Source: an uncultured Atopobiaceae bacterium
GTDB taxonomy: Bacteria; Actinomycetota; Coriobacteriia; Coriobacteriales; Atopobiaceae
Assembly: GCA_900770865.1 (NCBI GenBank)
Contig: CAAGLU010000455.1
Span: 1 to 11,370 of the forward strand
DNA: 11,370 nucleotides
Direction of reading: 5' to 3'
In this document: piece after piece, positions 1-6,581 of the stretch
Layout of the letters: every line of letters starts with the position of its first letter
How positions within the stretch are numbered: position 1 is the stretch's first letter
Notes under the pieces: model-generated
What the model was told of the DNA's origin: nothing
The model's input: the letters and a program-made list of their open reading frames with translations, nothing else
The model's database searches: none
Position numbers and translations under genes: made by a program

Positions 1-32
1 GACTGGAGTTCAGACGTGTGCTCTTCCGATCT
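1..32 (+). other. Illumina adapter contamination at contig end
   Basis: The first 32 bases match, base for base, the TruSeq read-2 adapter/primer (as I remember it) without its first two bases; it contains the typical end GCTCTTCCGATCT. It is a library artefact, not genome. Reading through it gives the telltale false N-terminus MCSSDL on the plus strand and the false C-terminus EIGRAHV on the minus strand. Genomic sequence starts at about base 33. Confidence 0.97.
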
Positions 33-33
33 C

Positions 34-792
34 CGCACGCGCCGCGTGCTCACGCCGCTCCTCACGGTGGCGGGGCTTCTCGTGGTGTGGGAGCTCGTCG
101 TTGACCTGGGGGTCATCCCCAACTTCCTGCTCCCCACGCCCGTCCAGGTGGTCCAGGCCCTCGTGAACGACATCTCGCTTATCGTGGGTCACGCGGCAAC
201 CACGCTGGTCGAGACGGCCATCGGCCTTCTCATTGGCGTGGCCCTTGGCTTTGCCATCGCGGTGCTCATGGACCGCTTCGAGGGCTTCTACCTGGCCCTC
301 CAGCCGCTCGTGACCATCTCGCAGACCATACCCACCATCGCCATCGCGCCGCTTCTGGTGCTGTGGTTTGGCTACGGCCTGGCTCCCAAGGTGATCCTCA
401 TCGTGATCACCACGTTCTTCCCCATCACGGTCTCGCTGATCTCGGGCTTCCGCTCGGTTGACCCCGACGTCATCGACCTCATGCGCACCATGAACGCCTC
501 GCGCTGGCAGATCTTTCGCTACGCTAAGTTGCCCGCCGCGGCCGACCAGTTCTTCAGCGGCCTGCGCATCAGCGCGACCTACGCCATTGTGGGCGCGGTG
601 ATTGCCGAGTGGCTCGGCGGCAACTCCGGCCTGGGCGTCTACATGACGCGCGTGCGCAAGTCCTTCTCGTACGACCGCATGTTCGCGGTCATCATTGTTA
701 TCTCTGCGCTGTCGCTTGGTCTCATGAAGCTTGTTGACCTGCTGCAGCGCGTCTGCATGCCCTGGAAGAGGGCAGAAGGGAACAAACGATAA
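34..792 (+). CDS. thiX: ABC transporter permease, ThiX/SsuC type (5'-truncated)
   Basis: This is the membrane subunit of an ABC importer (BPD_transp_1 family), predicted to form the channel for a thiamin pyrimidine precursor with the next two genes. About 253 residues remain. Hydrophobic helices are visible, beginning with LLTVAGLLVVWELVV near the N-terminus. The EAA-type coupling loop that contacts the ATPase is seen around DLMRTMNASRWQIFRYAKLP, followed by the family-typical AEWLGGNSGLGVYM. The true start codon is missing because the contig begins in adapter sequence; an apparent ATG at base 16 lies inside the adapter and must not be used. Family members are usually about 250-260 residues, so probably only a few residues are lost. 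The TAA stop overlaps the ATG of the binding-protein gene by one base (TAATG), which suggests translational coupling. The permease family alone cannot tell thiamin-precursor from sulfonate or nitrate transport; the assignment rests on the neighbouring binding protein. Confidence 0.88.
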   Translation, partial: RTRRVLTPLLTVAGLLVVWELVVDLGVIPNFLLPTPVQVVQALVNDISLIVGHAATTLVETAIGLLIGVALGFAIAVLMDRFEGFYLALQPLVTISQTIPTIAIAPLLVLWFGYGLAPKVILIVITTFFPITVSLISGFRSVDPDVIDLMRTMNASRWQIFRYAKLPAAADQFFSGLRISATYAIVGAVIAEWLGGNSGLGVYMTRVRKSFSYDRMFAVIIVISALSLGLMKLVDLLQRVCMPWKRAEGNKR

Positions 793-1862
793 TGGCTTCC
801 AACTCCGTGCTTTCCGGCGGCGTCTCTCGCCGCTCGTTCCTGCGTGGCTCCGTCGCGGCTTCCGCGGCCCTGGCGCTTGCCGGCTGCGGCCAGGCCGCCC
901 AGTCCGCCTCGTCTGGCGCTGCTGCGTCGAGCGACTCGTCCAGCGCCTCGGGCGACCTCGCCAAGATCTCCTTTGTGCTTGACTACACGCCCAACACCAA
1001 CCACACGGGCATCTACGTGGCCCAGTCCAAGGGCTACTTTGCCGACGAGGGCCTGGACGTCGAGATTGTCCAGCCGCCCGAGGACGGCGCGGACGCCCTT
1101 ATCGGCGCGGGCGGCGCCCAGATGGGCGTCTCATACCAGGACGTGATGGCTAATAGCTTCTCATCCGACCAGCCCATGCCCTACACTGCCGTGGCCGCCA
1201 TCATCCAGCACAACACCTCGGGCATCATGAGCCGCGCGGCCGACGGCATCACGCGCCCCAAGCTCATGGAGGACCACACCTACGCCACGTGGGACCAGCC
1301 CGTCGAGCAGGCCACCATCAAGGACGTGGTTGAGGCCGACGGCGGTGACTACTCCAAGATCTCCCTGGTGCCCTACAACGTGGACGACGAGGTCTCGGGC
1401 CTCAAGGCCAACATGTTCGATACCGTGTGGGTCTACGAGGGCTGGGCGGTCCAGAACGCCAAGGTCCAGAACTACGACGTGAACTACTTCTCGTTCATCT
1501 CGATCGACGACGTGTTTGACTACTACACGCCGGTCATCGCCGCCAACGACGACTTTGCCAAGGAGAACCCCGACAAGGTCAAGGCCTTCCTGCGTGCCGC
1601 CAAGAAGGGCTACGAGTTCTGCGTCGAGAACCCCAGCGACGCCGCCGAGATCCTCTGCGACGCCGTGCCCGAGCTTGACTCGGACCTCGTGCACGCAAGC
1701 CAGGACTACCTGGCCACCCAGTACATCGCGGACGCCTCGTCCTGGGGCGTCATCGACGGCGACCGCTGGGCAAAGTTCTACCAGTGGCTGAACGACCAGG
1801 GCCTGGTCCAGAACCAGCTCGACGTGAACAAGGGCTACGACCTCTCGTACCTGGAGGCGTAG
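792..1862 (+). CDS. thiY: Thiamin pyrimidine precursor ABC transporter binding lipoprotein (ThiY/NMT1-THI5 type)
   Basis: This is the extracytoplasmic solute-binding protein of the importer, 356 residues. The N-terminus has a twin-arginine motif (SRRSFLRG, residues 12-19), a hydrophobic core, and the lipobox LAGC with the lipidated Cys at residue 32, so it is probably a Tat-exported lipoprotein. An Ala/Ser linker to about residue 54 precedes the NMT1/THI5-like domain. That domain opens with LDYTPNTNHTGIYVAQSKGY, very close to the (D/W)TPNTNHTG(L/I)YVA signature of ThiY proteins that bind formylaminopyrimidine or hydroxymethylpyrimidine. The linked GYFADEGLDVEIVQP segment is also typical. The yeast THI5 CCCFC motif is absent, as expected for a transporter subunit rather than a synthase. 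The start at 792 overlaps the permease stop. The exact ligand is inferred from family resemblance. A TPP riboswitch would be expected before the operon, but that region lies outside the window. Confidence 0.88.
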   Translation: MASNSVLSGGVSRRSFLRGSVAASAALALAGCGQAAQSASSGAAASSDSSSASGDLAKISFVLDYTPNTNHTGIYVAQSKGYFADEGLDVEIVQPPEDGADALIGAGGAQMGVSYQDVMANSFSSDQPMPYTAVAAIIQHNTSGIMSRAADGITRPKLMEDHTYATWDQPVEQATIKDVVEADGGDYSKISLVPYNVDDEVSGLKANMFDTVWVYEGWAVQNAKVQNYDVNYFSFISIDDVFDYYTPVIAANDDFAKENPDKVKAFLRAAKKGYEFCVENPSDAAEILCDAVPELDSDLVHASQDYLATQYIADASSWGVIDGDRWAKFYQWLNDQGLVQNQLDVNKGYDLSYLEA

Positions 1863-1864
1863 CG

Positions 1865-2671
1865 TTGGGCGCAGGCGTTACAGCTGCCGAGAAGGGCGCG
1901 GTCACCGGCGTCGGCGACGTGCCGGCGCTCGAGGCGCGCTCGCTCACGCTCTCGTGGGACGGGCAGACCACGGTCGTGGACCGGATCTCGCTCACCGTTG
2001 CCGCGGGCGAGGTCGTGTGCCTGGTGGGCCGCTCCGGCTGCGGCAAGACCACCATCCTGCACGCGCTCTCGGGCCTCACGCGACCGCTCTCCGGCCAGGT
2101 GCTGCTCCACGGCGAGGACGTCACCGGCACGCCCGGCCGCGTGAGCTACATGCTGCAGAAGGATCTGCTGCTGCCAAGCCGACGCATCATCGACAACGTG
2201 TGCCTGCCCATGCTCCTGGCAGGGGTGCCACGCGCGGAGGCGCGCGCCAAGGCCGAGCCGCTCTTCGAGCGCTTTGGCCTTGCGGGCACAGAGGAGAAGT
2301 GGCCGGCCGAGCTATCGGGTGGCATGCGCCAGCGCGCGGCGTTCATGCGCACCTACCTCATGGGTGCAGACGTCACGCTGCTGGACGAGCCCTTCTCGGC
2401 GCTTGACGCCATCACGCGAGTGGAGGTGCGCCGCTGGTTCTGCGACATGGCCCGCGAGCTGGGACTCTCGGCCCTGGTGATCACGCACGACGTGGACGAG
2501 GCAGTCTCGATGGCAAGCCGCGTCTACGTGCTGGCCGGACGCCCTTCCGAGGGCGTGCCCAGCCACATTGCCGGCGAGGTGCGCGTTGACCACGGCACCG
2601 GAAAGGGTGACTTTGCCCTGACGCCGGAGTTTCTCGCCGCCAAGCGAGAGGTGCTCGCGCTCCTGGGATAG
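1865..2671 (+). CDS. thiZ: ABC transporter ATP-binding protein, ThiZ/SsuB type
   Basis: This is the ATPase that powers the ThiXY importer, 268 residues from the chosen start. All nucleotide-binding motifs are intact: Walker A GRSGCGKTT (55-63), Q-loop Gln98, signature LSGGMRQR (150-157), Walker B VTLLDE (170-175), D-loop SALD, and the switch His208 in ITHDVDEA. I chose the TTG at 1865 because GGAGG at 1853-1857, inside the end of the binding-protein gene, sits seven bases before it and the gap after the previous stop is only two bases. GTG at 1919 is the alternative and would remove 18 residues. A longer open frame starting at 1784 overlaps the binding-protein gene by 79 bases and adds an unrelated Pro/Arg-rich stretch, so I rejected it. 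The gene is the last of the operon; a strong terminator follows 33 bases downstream. The protein belongs to the nitrate/sulfonate/taurine/thiamin ATPase group, and its substrate is taken from its neighbours. Confidence 0.9.
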   Translation: MGAGVTAAEKGAVTGVGDVPALEARSLTLSWDGQTTVVDRISLTVAAGEVVCLVGRSGCGKTTILHALSGLTRPLSGQVLLHGEDVTGTPGRVSYMLQKDLLLPSRRIIDNVCLPMLLAGVPRAEARAKAEPLFERFGLAGTEEKWPAELSGGMRQRAAFMRTYLMGADVTLLDEPFSALDAITRVEVRRWFCDMARELGLSALVITHDVDEAVSMASRVYVLAGRPSEGVPSHIAGEVRVDHGTGKGDFALTPEFLAAKREVLALLG

Positions 2672-2703
2672 GGGAGCGTGCAGCAGGGGTGCGTCAATAG
2701 GCG

Positions 2704-2747
2704 AGCGGCGCACGTGACCGGATTGGTCGCGTGCGCCGCTTGTTTTT
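2704..2747 (+). terminator. Rho-independent terminator after the thiamin-precursor operon
   Basis: The arms 2704-2719 and 2725-2740 pair over 16 bp with one G-T wobble around a 5-base loop (ggatt). They are followed by TTGTTTTT at 2740-2747. The T-run is on the plus-strand side only, so it ends the thiXYZ transcript. The minus-strand gene that ends at 2789 does not get a T-run from it. Confidence 0.85.
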
Positions 2748-2788
2748 GCTGCTCGCTGCAGATGCGCGCGGTGACTTGCGGGTGCCGT

Positions 2789-3934
2789 CTAGTTGCTGCT
2801 GGTGCTGCTCGTGGTGGCACCAGAGCCGGTGGAGCCGCTCGAGCTGCCCGTTCCCTTTGTGGTGGACGTGGAGCTGTTGCTCTTGGTGGAGTCGGTGCCG
2901 CTCGAGTTGTTCGACGAGCTGTTGGTGCTCGAGGAGTTTGAGCCGCTGTTGGTGCTGGAGTTGGACCCCGTCGAGTCGGTCGTGGTGCTCGAGCTGGAGT
3001 TGTTGCTGGAGTTCGAGCTGCTGTTGCTGCTGGAATCGCTGTTCGAGCTGCTGTTCCCGGAGTTCGAGGACGTGCCGGAGTTGCTCGTGGTCGAGTCCGT
3101 GGTGCTGCCCGTCGTGTCGGAGTTTGAGCTCGTGTCCGTGGTCTGGGTGGAGTCAGACTCGGCGGACTTCTCGGGCTTCTCGGACTTGTCCGTCTCCTCG
3201 GGCTTCTCGGTCTCGGTCTTCTCCTGCGTGGTCTGCGTCTGCTCGGTGGTGGTCGTCTCCTGCGTGCGGCCGGGCGTAGTGCCTATGCCCCTGCCCTCGG
3301 TGAGCGCGTTGACGAGAAGCGCCGAGATGAGAACAGCCGCGATTCCTGCCACTATGGACACCACAACGAGGCGTCGCTTGGTGTCGCGGCGCTGGCTCTC
3401 GTGCACGGCGCGGCGCAGGCTGGCCGGAGCGATGCGCGTGCCGGAGGGCGCAAACTTGACCTCGGTGTCATCGGCCAAAGATGCCGTGGCTGGCCTGGTT
3501 TCGCCTGCCGCGAGGTTCTGGGTCGCTGTTGCGCCTGCCGGGGCCTCGGCGCCCGCGGGCTGGTCCGCGTCAACGGGGTGGGGCATGAGCGAGGTCTCGC
3601 CTGAGGCGGAGGCGGCGGGCTTCTCGGCCGCGGGCGCCTCGTTGGCATCTGTGGCTACGGCGCCCTTGATTGCCTCGGCAGACTTAGAGAAGAGGTTGTT
3701 GAGCACTGTGGACGCCACGGTTGCCGCGGCGGCGCCCACGATGGCTCCGATGAGCGAGCCTGCCACGCCTATCTGCGACGAGAGCGCAAACGAGACGCCC
3801 GCGGCCAGTGCGGTGGCAAGAATCTGCGCAAACGAGAGGTCGCTAAACACACCTCCCGCATGCTCGTCCTTCTCGTCCTTCTCGTCCCGCTGATCATCCG
3901 CACCATTGGCGTACATCTTGGATTCCTGCGCCAA
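2789..3934 (-). CDS. Membrane protein with long Ser/Thr/Asn-rich C-terminal tail, function unknown
   Basis: I do not recognise a named family. From the chosen start the protein has 381 residues. Residues 1-30 are very polar (DDQRDEKDEKDE). Residues 33-79 are hydrophobic, rich in Gly and Ala, with glycine-zipper spacing (GVAGSLIGAIVGAAAA). Residues 92-170 are an Ala/Pro/Glu-rich linker. A basic patch (RRAVHESQRRDTKRR) precedes a clear transmembrane helix at about 189-211. Residues 220-381 are low complexity: first Thr/Gln/Glu/Lys, then almost only Ser, Asn, Thr, Gly and Asp. By the positive-inside rule the tail should face outward. No LPXTG sorting signal is seen. The TTG start at 3934 has AGGAGG (3943-3948) eight bases upstream; ATG at 3916 is the alternative and has only a weak site. 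A frame extending up to 4177 crosses the probable promoter and is rejected. The gene stands alone, divergent from the aldolase gene. A surface stalk or wall-associated role is only a guess. Confidence 0.8.
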   Translation of the reverse strand: MAQESKMYANGADDQRDEKDEKDEHAGGVFSDLSFAQILATALAAGVSFALSSQIGVAGSLIGAIVGAAAATVASTVLNNLFSKSAEAIKGAVATDANEAPAAEKPAASASGETSLMPHPVDADQPAGAEAPAGATATQNLAAGETRPATASLADDTEVKFAPSGTRIAPASLRRAVHESQRRDTKRRLVVVSIVAGIAAVLISALLVNALTEGRGIGTTPGRTQETTTTEQTQTTQEKTETEKPEETDKSEKPEKSAESDSTQTTDTSSNSDTTGSTTDSTTSNSGTSSNSGNSSSNSDSSSNSSSNSSNNSSSSTTTDSTGSNSSTNSGSNSSSTNSSSNNSSGTDSTKSNSSTSTTKGTGSSSGSTGSGATTSSTSSN

Positions 3935-3991
3935 GGCCCATCCCTCCTTCGGTCGCGTCTCCCGCGCGGCCCTCTTGTTTTGGGATACCCG

Positions 3992-3997
3992 AGTATA
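3992..3997 (-). promoter_or_regulatory. Possible -10 box for the Ser/Thr/Asn-tail membrane protein
   Basis: On the minus strand 3997-3992 reads TATACT, one change from the TATAAT consensus, about 57 bases before the TTG start. No good -35 hexamer lies at 16-18 bases upstream, so the call is tentative. Confidence 0.3.
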
Positions 3998-4134
3998 GGC
4001 TGCGGCCAACGCGTTGCGCCCATCCTCACGAAGAAGAGACAAGCCTTCCCCTAACCCACAGGGCCGTCGCGCCGCCCGGACTGCCAACGTTTTGTAATGC
4101 CTGCGGGAATCGCGTTCTTGCAGCGCTTCTAGGG

Positions 4135-4150
4135 TGTGAAGGTTCTCACA
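4135..4150. promoter_or_regulatory. TGTGA-N6-TCACA operator-like palindrome before the aldolase gene
   Basis: The arms TGTGA (4135-4139) and TCACA (4146-4150) are a perfect inverted repeat with a 6-base spacer. This is the core of the CRP/FNR-family site, and it also fits the core of the Rex site (TTGTGAA-N4-TTCACAA, here TGTGAA-N4-CTCACA). It lies five bases before a possible -10 box, so a bound protein would cover the -35/spacer region and most likely repress. No gene for the regulator is in the window. Confidence 0.5.
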
Positions 4151-4155
4151 TCGGG

Positions 4156-4161
4156 TATGAT
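4156..4161 (+). promoter_or_regulatory. Possible -10 box of the aldolase promoter
   Basis: TATGAT at 4156-4161 differs from TATAAT by one base and lies 47 bases before the aldolase ATG. The -35 position holds only a poor match (around 4133-4138, inside the operator-like palindrome), which would suit a regulated promoter. TTGCAG at 4118-4123 is too far away (32 bases) to be the partner. Confidence 0.4.
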
Positions 4162-4208
4162 TATCGAAGTACCACATCGTTCAGCTTCCAACAGATGGAG
4201 GTCACACT

Positions 4209-5081
4209 ATGCTCGTCAATGCAACCGCAATGCTTCAGAGCGCCGAGAAGGGCCACTATGGTATTGGTGCCTTCAACACCAACAACCTCGAGTGGGCTTC
4301 TTCCATTCTCGATGCCGGCGAGGAGCTCCAGTCGCCGCTCATCATCCAGTGCACCAGCGGTGCCGCCAAGTGGCAGACTTCCTTCAAGCTCGTCGCCGAC
4401 ATGGTGAAGGACCTCGTCGAGGCCAAGAACATCACCGTGCCCGTTGCCCTTCACCTCGATCACGGCTCCTACGAGGCCGCCCTTGAGTGCATCGACGCCG
4501 GCTTCACCTCCGTCATGTACGACGGCTCGCACGAGAAGGACTTCGAGACCAACCTTGCCCACACCGCCGAGATCGTGAAGCTTGCCCACAACAAGGGCAT
4601 CTCCGTCGAGGCTGAGGTCGGCGGCATTGGTGGCACCGAGGACGGCGTGACCGCTAAGGGCGAGCTTGCCGACCCCGAGCAGTGCAAGGCCATCGCCGAC
4701 CTGGGCGTTGACTTCCTAGCCTGCGGCATTGGCAACATCCACGGCATCTATCCCGCCAACTGGGAGGGCCTGTCCTTCGACCGCCTGCAGGAGATCAAGG
4801 CCAAGACGGGCGACCTGCCGCTCGTCCTTCACGGCGGCACCGGCATCCCCGTTGACCAGGTGAAGAAGGCCATCTCGCTGGGCATCTCCAAGATCAACGT
4901 CAACACCGACCTCCAGCTTGTCTTTGCAGCCGCTACCCGCAAGTACATCGAGGAGGGCCTCGACCAGCAGGGCAAGGGCTACGATCCCCGCAAGCTCCTC
5001 AAGCCCGGTCGCGAGGCCATCAAGGCTCGCACCGAGGAGCTCATCAAGGAGTTTGGCTCCGACGGCAAGGGTTGGAACTAA
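4209..5081 (+). CDS. fba: Class II fructose-1,6-bisphosphate aldolase
   Basis: This enzyme cleaves fructose-1,6-bisphosphate to dihydroxyacetone phosphate and glyceraldehyde-3-phosphate (reversible) in cytoplasmic glycolysis and gluconeogenesis. It is 290 residues, near the usual 280-310 for compact class II enzymes. Metal-site and catalytic residues are visible: LHLDHG with Asp84 (proton donor/acceptor) and His85 (zinc), Glu136 in VEAEVGGIGG, His178 in GIGNIHGIYP, and His208 in LVLHGGTGIP. The phosphate-binding stretch GGTG (209-212) and KINVNTD (228-234) are also present. The ATG at 4209 has GGAGG at 4197-4201, seven bases upstream. The gene is monocistronic, with an operator-like palindrome before it and a terminator after it. 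Codon use is strongly biased to C-ending codons, fitting high expression. Tagatose-bisphosphate aldolases (GatY/KbaY) share this fold and motifs. The isolated, glycolysis-like context favours fructose-bisphosphate, but sequence alone does not settle it. Confidence 0.93.
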   Translation: MLVNATAMLQSAEKGHYGIGAFNTNNLEWASSILDAGEELQSPLIIQCTSGAAKWQTSFKLVADMVKDLVEAKNITVPVALHLDHGSYEAALECIDAGFTSVMYDGSHEKDFETNLAHTAEIVKLAHNKGISVEAEVGGIGGTEDGVTAKGELADPEQCKAIADLGVDFLACGIGNIHGIYPANWEGLSFDRLQEIKAKTGDLPLVLHGGTGIPVDQVKKAISLGISKINVNTDLQLVFAAATRKYIEEGLDQQGKGYDPRKLLKPGREAIKARTEELIKEFGSDGKGWN

Positions 5082-5133
5082 CAGTTCCGCGAGTTCCGCG
5101 TCGCGAGTTCTTCTCGCCGCATAGAGTTATCGA

Positions 5134-5165
5134 GGCCCGTCCGGCAATGTCCGGGCGGGCCTTTT
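5134..5165 (+). terminator. Rho-independent terminator of the aldolase gene
   Basis: The arms 5134-5144 (GGCCCGTCCGG) and 5151-5161 pair over 11 bp with one G-T wobble around a 6-base loop, followed by TTTT at 5162-5165. It begins 52 bases after the aldolase stop. Confidence 0.85.
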
Positions 5166-5353
5166 GTGTGCGGCGGGCGCTAGGTCTGGCTGAGCCGAGC
5201 AAACCTGCGGCTTAATTGCCGTGCCGGCGGTGGTCTCAAGTCCGCCACCTGCGGTTCTTCTCGGCAGCCACTTCCTTGGGGTGCTATTAACCCGCAGGCT
5301 TGCTTGGCGGCGCTTGGCCCGGAGTGCTTGCTGCCTTGGCTGGGGGGTAAAAC

Positions 5354-5402
5354 CTGCAGTTTTCGATTGGTTAAAGCGCTCTAACCGATCGGAATTTGCA
5401 AG
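5354..5402. repeat. 49-bp palindromic repeat, copy 1 (first of a pair)
   Basis: This 49-base unit starts CTGCAG and ends TTTGCAAG, with inner arms CGATTGGTTA and TAACCGATCG (one wobble) around AAGCGCTC. It is followed after 12 bases by copy 2. The same paired layout occurs at 9720-9828. Confidence 0.8.
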
Positions 5403-5414
5403 GTTGCTCTCGAG

Positions 5415-5463
5415 CTGCAGAATCCGATCGTTTAGCACCCGTTAACCGATCGGAATCCGCAAG
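5415..5463. repeat. 49-bp palindromic repeat, copy 2 (second of a pair)
   Basis: This 49-base unit starts CTGCAG and ends CCGCAAG, with CCGATCG and CCGATCGG in its two halves. It aligns without gaps to the unit at 9780-9828: 40 of 49 bases are identical by my count, and all nine differences are transitions. Confidence 0.8.
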
Positions 5464-5720
5464 CCGAGAATCTGCAAGGTTGTTCGGCGGCGTCTGAATG
5501 CGTGCTCCGTGCCCCTCCATTACCAAAGTGTTACGTAACGTTGCATCGTTGTTTTCGTGCCGTCTCGTCGTGAAAACTATCCGCTCACGGGAGCCATCCA
5601 GCCGCTCGCGGGATTTAGGATTGCGCTCAACAAACCCAACGCTAGCCAGAGCGGAGGGGGAGGGGCGCCGGCGCGCAGGGAAGCCGCCCGGCCTGCTCCA
5701 GCGTCGGAAGGGGGACGACC

Positions 5721-6452
5721 GTGGCGGACATGATAGAGATCAAGCACCTCAACAAGTACTTTGGCGACCTCCACGTACTCAAGGACGTGAGCCTCAACGT
5801 CCGTGAAGGCGAGAAGCTCGTGGTCATTGGCCCCTCCGGCTCGGGCAAGTCCACGCTCATCCGCTGCGTCAACTGGCTCGAGGAGCCCACGTCCGGCGAG
5901 GTCATCATCAACGGTACGCCCCTCACGCGCAAGAACCACATGCAGCTCACACGCACGTACACCTCGATGGTCTTCCAGCAGTTCAACCTCTATCCCAACA
6001 TGACCGTGCTGGGCAACCTCACCCTCGCGCCCATCAAGCTCCAGAAGAAGAGCCGCGAAGAGGCGAGAAAGACCGCCATGGAGAACCTCGAGCGCGTCGG
6101 CCTTGCCCAGAAGGCCGACGAGTACCCGCAGAACCTCTCCGGCGGCCAGCAGCAGCGCGTGGCCATCGCACGTGCGCTCTGCACCAAGCAGCCCATCATG
6201 CTGCTCGACGAGCCTACCTCCGCCCTCGATCCCGAGATGGTCCAGGAGGTGCTCAACGTGATGGTCGAGCTTGCGCAGGAGAACATCACGATGGTCTGCG
6301 TGACCCACGAGATGGGCTTCGCCCGCCAGGTTGCCGACGAGGTCGTCTTCATGGATGACGGCCAGATTCTCGAGAAAGGTACGCCTGACCACTTCTTCGA
6401 GCACCCCGAGAACCCCCGCTGCAGGGAGTTTCTCAGCAAGATCCTTCGGTAG
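5721..6452 (+). CDS. Polar amino acid ABC transporter ATP-binding protein (GlnQ-like)
   Basis: This ATPase, 243 residues, drives import of a polar amino acid with the next three genes. It has Walker A GPSGSGKST (37-45), Q-loop Gln86 in VFQQFNLYPNMT, signature LSGGQQQR (139-146), Walker B IMLLDE (159-164), SALD, and the switch His196 in VTHEMGFARQVADEV. Both the FNLYPHMT-like stretch after the Q-loop and the VTHEMGFAR stretch are typical of GlnQ/HisP/ArtP ATPases. I chose the GTG at 5721: a G-rich site (GGAAGGGGG, 5706-5714) lies six bases upstream. ATG at 5730 is the alternative, three residues shorter. The gene opens a five-gene operon, with 129 bases to the binding-protein gene. The substrate (Gln, Glu, Arg, His, Cys or similar) cannot be read from this subunit. 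Confidence 0.93.
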   Translation: MADMIEIKHLNKYFGDLHVLKDVSLNVREGEKLVVIGPSGSGKSTLIRCVNWLEEPTSGEVIINGTPLTRKNHMQLTRTYTSMVFQQFNLYPNMTVLGNLTLAPIKLQKKSREEARKTAMENLERVGLAQKADEYPQNLSGGQQQRVAIARALCTKQPIMLLDEPTSALDPEMVQEVLNVMVELAQENITMVCVTHEMGFARQVADEVVFMDDGQILEKGTPDHFFEHPENPRCREFLSKILR

Positions 6453-6581
6453 GCGGCCGGTGCGGTGGCCGCCCTGGCTGTGCCGTCAGCCCCGCCACGC
6501 CGCGTCCGACAAACGCCCCACAACACGGCGTCACCCAGCCTCGGCTGGAAGCAATACATGCCCAAACGAGAGGAGAGCACC

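Larger units (their letters stand above)
5166..5720. other. Gene-free region with palindromic repeats
   Basis: There is no convincing gene in these 555 bases; short open frames here have no ribosome-binding site and no recognisable protein. It holds two 49-bp palindromic repeat units (5354-5402, 5415-5463). Several shorter relics share the CTGC(A/G)G or TGCAAGG core: AAACCTGCGG at 5201, CACCTGCGG near 5246, CCGCAGG near 5292, and TCTGCAAGGTT near 5471. A promoter for the amino acid transporter operon should lie between about 5490 and 5715. The best candidate I see, TTTTCG at 5552 with AACTAT at 5575, is weak. Confidence 0.6.

Noticed and set aside
16..33. ATG at base 16 as the start of the permease gene
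   Set aside because: It lies inside the adapter sequence. The reading frame continues only by chance.
2793..3893. Plus-strand open frame of 366 codons with Leu/Glu/Val-rich product
   Set aside because: It is the antisense of the Ser/Thr/Asn-rich gene. The low-complexity GAG/CTG codons keep it open. There is no ribosome-binding site, and the product has no domain.
3975..3999. TTGTTT ... TATAGG as a plus-strand promoter
   Set aside because: The spacer is only 13 bases. The same bases read better as a minus-strand -10 box.
3935..4177. N-terminal extension of the membrane protein up to 4177
   Set aside because: It crosses the likely promoter and operator region of the divergent genes, and the Arg/Ala-rich residues have no matching ribosome-binding site. 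A good site sits before the TTG at 3934.
5354..5463. CRISPR-like repeats
   Set aside because: There are only two adjacent units with a 12-base gap and strong internal palindromes. There are no spacers and no cas genes.
5530..5539. GTTACGTAAC palindrome as an operator
   Set aside because: A 10-base palindrome is expected about ten times by chance in a window of this size, and there is no promoter clearly next to it.
5577..6404. Minus-strand open frame opposite the GlnQ-like gene
   Set aside because: The plus-strand protein has all ABC ATPase motifs; the reverse frame is His/Glu/Gly-rich with no family resemblance.
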